NCBI GenBank assembly: GCA_916613615.1
Contig: OU744723.1
Location: 29,464,296-29,528,295 of the forward strand
Source: Steromphala cineraria
Lineage: Eukaryota > Mollusca > Gastropoda > Trochida > Trochidae
Reading direction: 5' to 3'
DNA length: 64,000 nt
In this document: one piece after another, positions 57,841 to 64,000 of the stretch
Layout: the number at the start of each line of letters is the position of its first letter
Numbering within the stretch: position 1 is the stretch's first letter
Position numbers and translations under genes: made by a program
The notes under the pieces: model-generated
What the model saw: the letters and a program-made list of their open reading frames with translations, nothing else
What the model was told of the DNA's origin: nothing
The model's database searches: none

Positions 57841-60800
57841 AATACATGTATATAACTATATTACTACACATACACCAAGATTACTAGAAGATAACTAGAT
57901 GAATACACACACACCACTAGGTCAGGTTCATATCTAGATGATTATGGACATAGCAAGGTGTCTAATATATGATTATATTACTACGCATACTACAAGGTGA
58001 CTAGAATATAACTAGATGACTACACACACCAAGATGTCTGGTTGATAACTAGATGACTACGGACATAGCAAGGTGTCTAATGTAGAACTATATTACTACG
58101 CATACATCAAGGTGACTAGAATATAACTAGATGAACACACACACCAAGATGTCTGGTTGATAACTAGATGACTTCGGACATAGCAAGGTGTCTAATTTAT
58201 AACTATATTACTACGCATACACCAAGTTGACTAGAATATAACTAGATGAACACACACACCAAGATGTCTGGTTGACAACTAGATGACTTCGGACATAGCA
58301 AGGTGTCTAATATATAACTATATTACTACGCATACACCAAGGTGACTAGAATATAACTAGATGACTACACACACACCAAGATGTCTGGTTGATAACTAGA
58401 TGACTATGGACAAAGCAAGGTGTCAAATAAATAACTATATAACTACGCATACACCAAGGTGACTAGAATATAACTAGATGAACACACACACCAAGATGTC
58501 TGGTTGATAACTAGATGACTGTGGACATAGCAAGGTGTCTAATGTATAACTATATTACTACGCATACACCAAGTTGACTAGAATATAACTAGATGAACAC
58601 ACACACCAAGATGTCTGGTTGATAACTAGATGACTTCGGACATAGCAAGGTGTCTAATTTATAACTATATTACTACGCATACACCAAGTTGACTAGAATA
58701 TAACTAGATGACTACACACACACCAAGATGTCTGGTTGATAACTAGATGACTATGGACATAGCAAGGTGTCTAATATATAACTATATTACTACGCATACA
58801 CCAAGGTTACTAGAATATAACTAGATGAACACACACCAATATGTCATGTTTATAACTAGATGACTACGGGCATAGCAAGGTGTCTAATGTATAACTATAT
58901 TACTACGCATACACCAAGGTGACTAGAACATAACTAGATGAACACACACACAACACTATGTCAGGTTCATATCTAGATGACTATGGACATAGCAAGGTGT
59001 CTAATATATAACTATATTACTACCGGACACCAAGGTGACTTGAATATAACTAGATGAATACACACACACCAATATGTCAGGTTCATATCTAGATGACAAT
59101 GGACATAGCAAGGTGTCTAATATGTAACTATATTACTACCAGACACCAAGGTGACTAGAATATAACTAGATGACTACACACACACCAAGATGTCTGGTTG
59201 ATAACTAGATGACTATGGACATAGCAAGGTGTCTAATACATGTATATAACTATATTACTACACATACACCAAGATTACTAGAAGATAACTAGATGAATAC
59301 ACACACACCACTAGGTCAGGTTCATATCTAGATGATTATGGACATAGCAAGGTGTCTAATATATAATTATATTACTACGCAAACTACAAGGTGACTAGAA
59401 TATAACTAGATGACTACACACACCAAGATGTCTGGTTGATAACTAGATGACTACGGACATAGCAAGGTGTCTAATGTAGAACTATATTACTACGCATACA
59501 TCAAGGTGACTAGAATATAACTAGATGACTACACACACCAAGATGTCTGGTTGATAACTAGATGACTATGGACATAGCAAGGTGTCTAATATATAACTAT
59601 ATTACTACACATACACCAAGGTGACTAGAAAAGAACTAGATGACTACATACACGTCTGGTTGATAACTAGATGACTATGAACATAGCAAGGTGTCGTATA
59701 AATAAATATGTTACTACGCATACACCAAGATGACTAGAATATAACTAGATGAACACACACACCAAGATGTCAGGTTCATATCTAGATGACTATGGACAAA
59801 GCAAGGTGTCCAATAAATAACTATATAACTGCACATACACCAAGGTGACTAGAATATAACTAGATGAACACACACACCAAGATGTCTGGTTGATAACTAG
59901 ATGACTTCGGACATAGCAAGGTGTCTAATTTATAACTATATTACTACGCATACACCAAGTTGACTAGAATATAACTAGATGAACACACACACCAAGATGT
60001 CTGGTTGACAACTAGATGACTTCGGACATAGCAAGGTGTCTAATATATAACTATATTACTACGCATACACCAAGGTGACTAGAATATAACTAGATGACTA
60101 CACACACACCAAGATGTCTGGTTGATAACTAGATGACTATGGACAAAGCAAGGTGTCAAATAAATAACTATATAACTACGCATACACCAAGGTGACTAGA
60201 ATATAACTAGATGAACACACACACCAAGATGTCTGGTTGATAACTAGATGACTGTGGACATAGCAAGGTGTCTAATGTATAACTATATTACTACGCATAC
60301 ACCAAGTTGACTAGAATATAACTAGATGAACACACACACCAAGATGTCTGGTTGATAACTAGATGACTTCGGACATAGCAAGGTGTCTAATTTATAACTA
60401 TATTACTACGCATACACCAAGTTGACTAGAATATAACTAGATGACTACACACACACCAAGATGTCTGGTTGATAACTAGATGACTATGGACATAGCAAGG
60501 TGTCTAATATATAACTATATTACTACGCATACACCAAGGTTACTAGAATATAACTAGATGAACACACACCAATATGTCATGTTTATAACTAGATGACTAC
60601 GGGCATAGCAAGGTGTCTAATGTATAACTATATTACTACGCATACACCAAGGTGACTAGAACATAACTAGATGAACACACACACAACACTATGTCAGGTT
60701 CATATCTAGATGACTATGGACATAGCAAGGTGTCTAATATATAACTATATTACTACCGGACACCAAGGTGACTTGAATATAACTAGATGAATACACACAC

Positions 60801-60970
60801 ACCAATATGTCAGGTTCATATCTAGATGACAATGGACATAGCAAGGTGTCTAATATGTAACTATATTACTACCAGACACCAAGGTGACTAGAATATAACT
60901 AGATGACTACACACACACCAAGATGTCTGGTTGATAACTAGATGACTATGGACATAGCAAGGTGTCTAAT
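57841..60970. repeat. Further overlapping segmental duplications
   Basis: 58120-59234 matches 59855-60967 with a 1733-bp offset (for example CTAATTTATAAC at 58192 and 59925; CCAGACACC at 59140 and 60873). 57841-58130 matches 59235-59525 with a 1394-bp offset (AATACATGTATATAAC, CACTAGGTCAGG). This indicates repeated unequal exchange of 10-15 units at a time. Confidence 0.75.
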
Positions 60971-62240
60971 AAATAAATATATTACTACACATACACCAAG
61001 GTGACTAGAATATAACTAGATGACTACACACACACCAAGATGTGTGGTTGATAACTAGATGACTATGGACAAAGCAAGGTGTCCAATAAATAAATATATT
61101 ACTATGCATACACCAAGGTGACTAGAATATAACTAGATGACTACACACACAACACTATGTCAGGTTATTATCTAGATGACAGGTGTCTAATATATAACTA
61201 TATTACTACCGGACACCAAGGTGACTAGAATATAACTAGATGAATACACACACACTAATATGTCAGGTTCATATCTAGATGACTATGGACATAGCAAGGT
61301 GTCTAATACATGTATATAACTATATTACTACACATACACCAAGATTACTAGATGATAACTAGATGAATACACACACACCACTAGGTCAGGTTCATATCTA
61401 GATGACTATGGACATAGCAAGGTGTCTTATATATAACTATATTACTACGTATACACCAAGGTGACTAGATTAAAACTAGATGAACACACACACCAAGATG
61501 TCTGATTGATAACTAGATGACTACGGACATAGCAAGGTGTTTAATGTAGAACTATATTACTATGCATACACCAAGGTGAGTAGAATATAACTAGATGACT
61601 ACACACACCAAGATGTCTGGTTGATAACTAGATGACTACGGACATAGCAAGGTGTCTAATATATAAGTATATTACTACCGGAAACCAAGGTGACTAGAAT
61701 ATAACTAGATGACTACACACACACCAAGATGTCTAGTTGATAACTAGATGACTATGGACATAGCAAGGTGTCTAATAAATAAATATATTACTACACATAC
61801 ACCAAGGTGACTAGAATATAACTAGATGAACACACACACCAATATGTCAGGTTCATATCTAGATGACTATGGACATAGCAAGGTCTCTAATATATAACTA
61901 TATTACTACGCATACACCAGGGTGACTAGAATATAACTAGATGAACACACACACCAAGATGTCTGGTTGATAACTAGATGATTGTGGACATAGCAAGGTG
62001 TCTAATATATCACTATATTACTACACATACACCAAGGTGACTAGAATATAACTAGATGACTACACACACACCAAGATGTCTGGTTGAAAACTAGATGACT
62101 ATGGACATAGCAAGGTGTCAAGTATATAACTATATTACTACCGGACACCAAGGTGACTAGAATATAACTAGATGAATACACACACACTAATATGTCAGGT
62201 TCATATCTAGATGACTATGGACATAGCAAGGTGTCTAATA

Positions 62241-62643
62241 ATAATAATAGTCCATTTATATAGCGCATATATCCATGCACATTGCATGCTCAAAACGCTG
62301 AGTGACATATTACCCCTGGTCAACGAGTACAGAACACTCCCTAAGGAGAATACAACCGTTCGCCTGTCAGGCGCTCGAGGTTCAACTTCAGACTACCATC
62401 GTATAATACCAGGTACCCAATTACTGCTGGGTGGACAGAGGCACGCTTCGAACTAAGTCACTTACCCAGGGTGACACCACAAGTTTCTCAACTCATGTCT
62501 CAGTGTGGGGCAGGGAATCAACCCTTCAAACTCTCAGATTATCCAGCAACGGGTTACCCACCCATCCAGCGAGCTGCGCCCTTTGTTGCTGAACTACTCT
62601 GATAGCGGTCGACTGAGCATTGCACAGGACCACGTGCCACCAC
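62241..62643 (-). mobile_element. tRNA-headed SINE inserted in the satellite, with TSD
   Basis: Flanked by CTAATA on both sides (62235-62240, 62644-62649). A paralogous empty site, GTGTCTAATACATGTATA, is at about 61302. The minus-strand head begins GGCGCAGCTCGCTGG and has GGGTTGATTCCC as a B-box-like site (near 62513-62524). A central block CACCCAGCAGTAATTGGGTA matches the SINE at 24.5 kb, and an AAGT.ACTTACCCAGGGTGAC block matches that SINE's CTTGCCCAAGG part. It ends in an ATT-repeat tail (minus strand). The 81-codon plus frame here is incidental. Confidence 0.8.
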
Positions 62644-64000
62644 CTAATACATGTATATAACTATATTACTACACATACACCAAGATTACTAGAAGATAAC
62701 TAGATGAATACACACACACCACTAGGTGAGGTTCACATCTAGATGACTATGGACATAGCAAGGTGTCTAATATATAACTATATTACTACGTATACACCAA
62801 GGTGACTAGAATATAACTAGATGAACACACACACCAAGATGTCTGGTTGATAACTAGATGACTACGGACATAACAAGGTGTCTAATGTAGAACTATATTA
62901 CTACACATACACCAAGGTGACTAGAATATAACTAGATGAACACACACCAAGATGTCTGGTTGATAACTAGATGACTTCGGACATAGCAAGGTGTCTAATT
63001 TATAACTATGTTACTACGCATACACCAAGGTTACTCGAATATAAGTAGATGAACACACACCAATATGTCAGGTTGATAACTAGATGACTATGGACATAGC
63101 AAGGTGTCTAATGTATAACTATATTACTACGCATACACCAAGGTGACGAGAATATAACTAGATGAACACACACACCAAGATGTCTGGTTGATAACTAGAT
63201 GACTACGGGCATAGCAAGGTGTCTAATGTATAACTATATTACTACGCATACACCAAGGTGACTAGAATATAACTAGATGAATACACACACACCAAGATGT
63301 CTGGTTGATAACTAGATGACTACAGACATAGCAAGGTGTCGATTATATAACTATAATACTACACATACACCAAGGTGACTAGAATATAACTAGATGACTA
63401 CACACACACCATGATGTGTGGTTGATAACTAGATGACTATGGACATAGCAAGGTGTATAATATATAACTATATTACTACACATACACCAAGGTGACTAGA
63501 ATATAACTAGATGAATACACACAAACCAAGATGTCTGGTTGATAACTAGATGACTATGGACATAGCAAGGTGTCTAATATATAACTATATTACTACGCAT
63601 ACACCAAGGTGACTAGAATATAACTAGATGACTACACACACACCAAGATGTCTGGTTGATAACTAGATGACTACGGACATAGCAAGGTGTCTTATGTATA
63701 ACAATATTACTACGCATAAACCAAGGTTACTAGAATATAACTAGATGAATACACACAACACTATGTCAGGTTCATATCTAGATGACTATGGACATAGCAA
63801 GGTGTCCAATGTATAACTATATTACTACGCATACACCAAGGTGACTAGAATATAACTAGATGACTACATACATGTCTGGTTGATAACTAGATGACTACGG
63901 ACATAGCAAGGTGTCGTATAAATAAATATATTACTACACATACACCAAGGTGACTAGAATATAACTAGATTAACACACACACCAATATGTCAGGTTCAGA

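Larger units (their letters stand above)
49566..64000. repeat. Large satellite: 117-bp unit built of three 39-bp monomers
   Basis: The typical unit is A (GATGACTACACACACACCAA, GATGTCTGGTTGATAACTA), B (GATGACTATGGACATAGCAA, GGTGTCTAATATATAACTA) and C (TATTACTACGCATACACCAA, GGTGACTAGAATATAACTA), 39 bp each. A has a 37-bp form (GATGAACACACACACC) and a GGTTCATATCTA variant. The three share CACCAAGGTGTC and ATATAACTA, and resemble the 38-bp unit at 42.6 kb. The left edge (49573-49800) is diverged; the right side leaves the window. Three insertions lie inside. Non-coding. Confidence 0.95.

Overview
This window looks like repeat-dominated, intergenic DNA from an AT-rich animal genome, most likely a marine bivalve mollusc. 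That assignment is inferred from the repeat types: dispersed elements starting ATGCCCC or TAGCTCATC and carrying GGAC/GACA tracts near one end, tRNA-headed SINEs, several LINE clades, piggyBac remnants and abundant satellites. No database search was possible. No intact host gene, rRNA gene or true tRNA gene was recognised. Every convincing protein signature belongs to a broken transposable element.

Layout. 1-772: a 172-bp tandem repeat and the 3' end of a dispersed element. 775-3920: a degenerate 51-bp minisatellite with insertions. 4.3-5.0 kb: the C-terminal end of a piggyBac transposase. 5.26-7.45, 10.13-10.66, 11.11-11.67 and 14.0-15.2 kb: related non-autonomous elements with paired terminal hairpins. 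8.2-9.7 kb: an L1/Tx1-like LINE 3' end (minus). 11.86-12.05 kb: a foldback MITE. 16.97-19.7 kb: a near full-length but decayed piggyBac copy embedded in a 144-bp repeat. 20.8-25.4 kb: nested TAGCTCATC-family elements, an RNase H-bearing LINE (minus) and a SINE. 28.1-28.5 kb: a retropepsin-like relic. 28.7-30.2 kb: a CR1/Rex1-like LINE (minus). 32-41 kb: 77-bp and 59-bp tandem arrays, a long inverted repeat, an L1-like fragment and another hairpin element. 42.3-43.5 kb: a 38-bp satellite carrying a SINE. 43.8-49.4 kb: another hairpin element, 54-, 41- and 50-bp arrays and a foldback locus. 49.57-64.0 kb, running off the window: a large satellite whose 117-bp unit is three diverged 39-bp monomers, hit by an 848-bp insert, a 1,194-bp TA-flanked DNA transposon and a SINE.

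Two observations stand out. (1) Eight dispersed-element 5' ends share one design: a hairpin with a 3-nt loop (6-bp stem in seven loci, 5-bp in one), then a short terminal motif. At most loci a body of roughly 140-190-bp tandem units and a GGAC-rich tract follow, and the 3' end repeats the motif inverted, often as a hairpin. The 5' stem differs between families but remains paired, which suggests selection for structure. (2) In the big satellite, internal segmental duplications supply near-identical empty sites, so three insertions can be defined to the base and shown to post-date the duplications or the spread of the unit.
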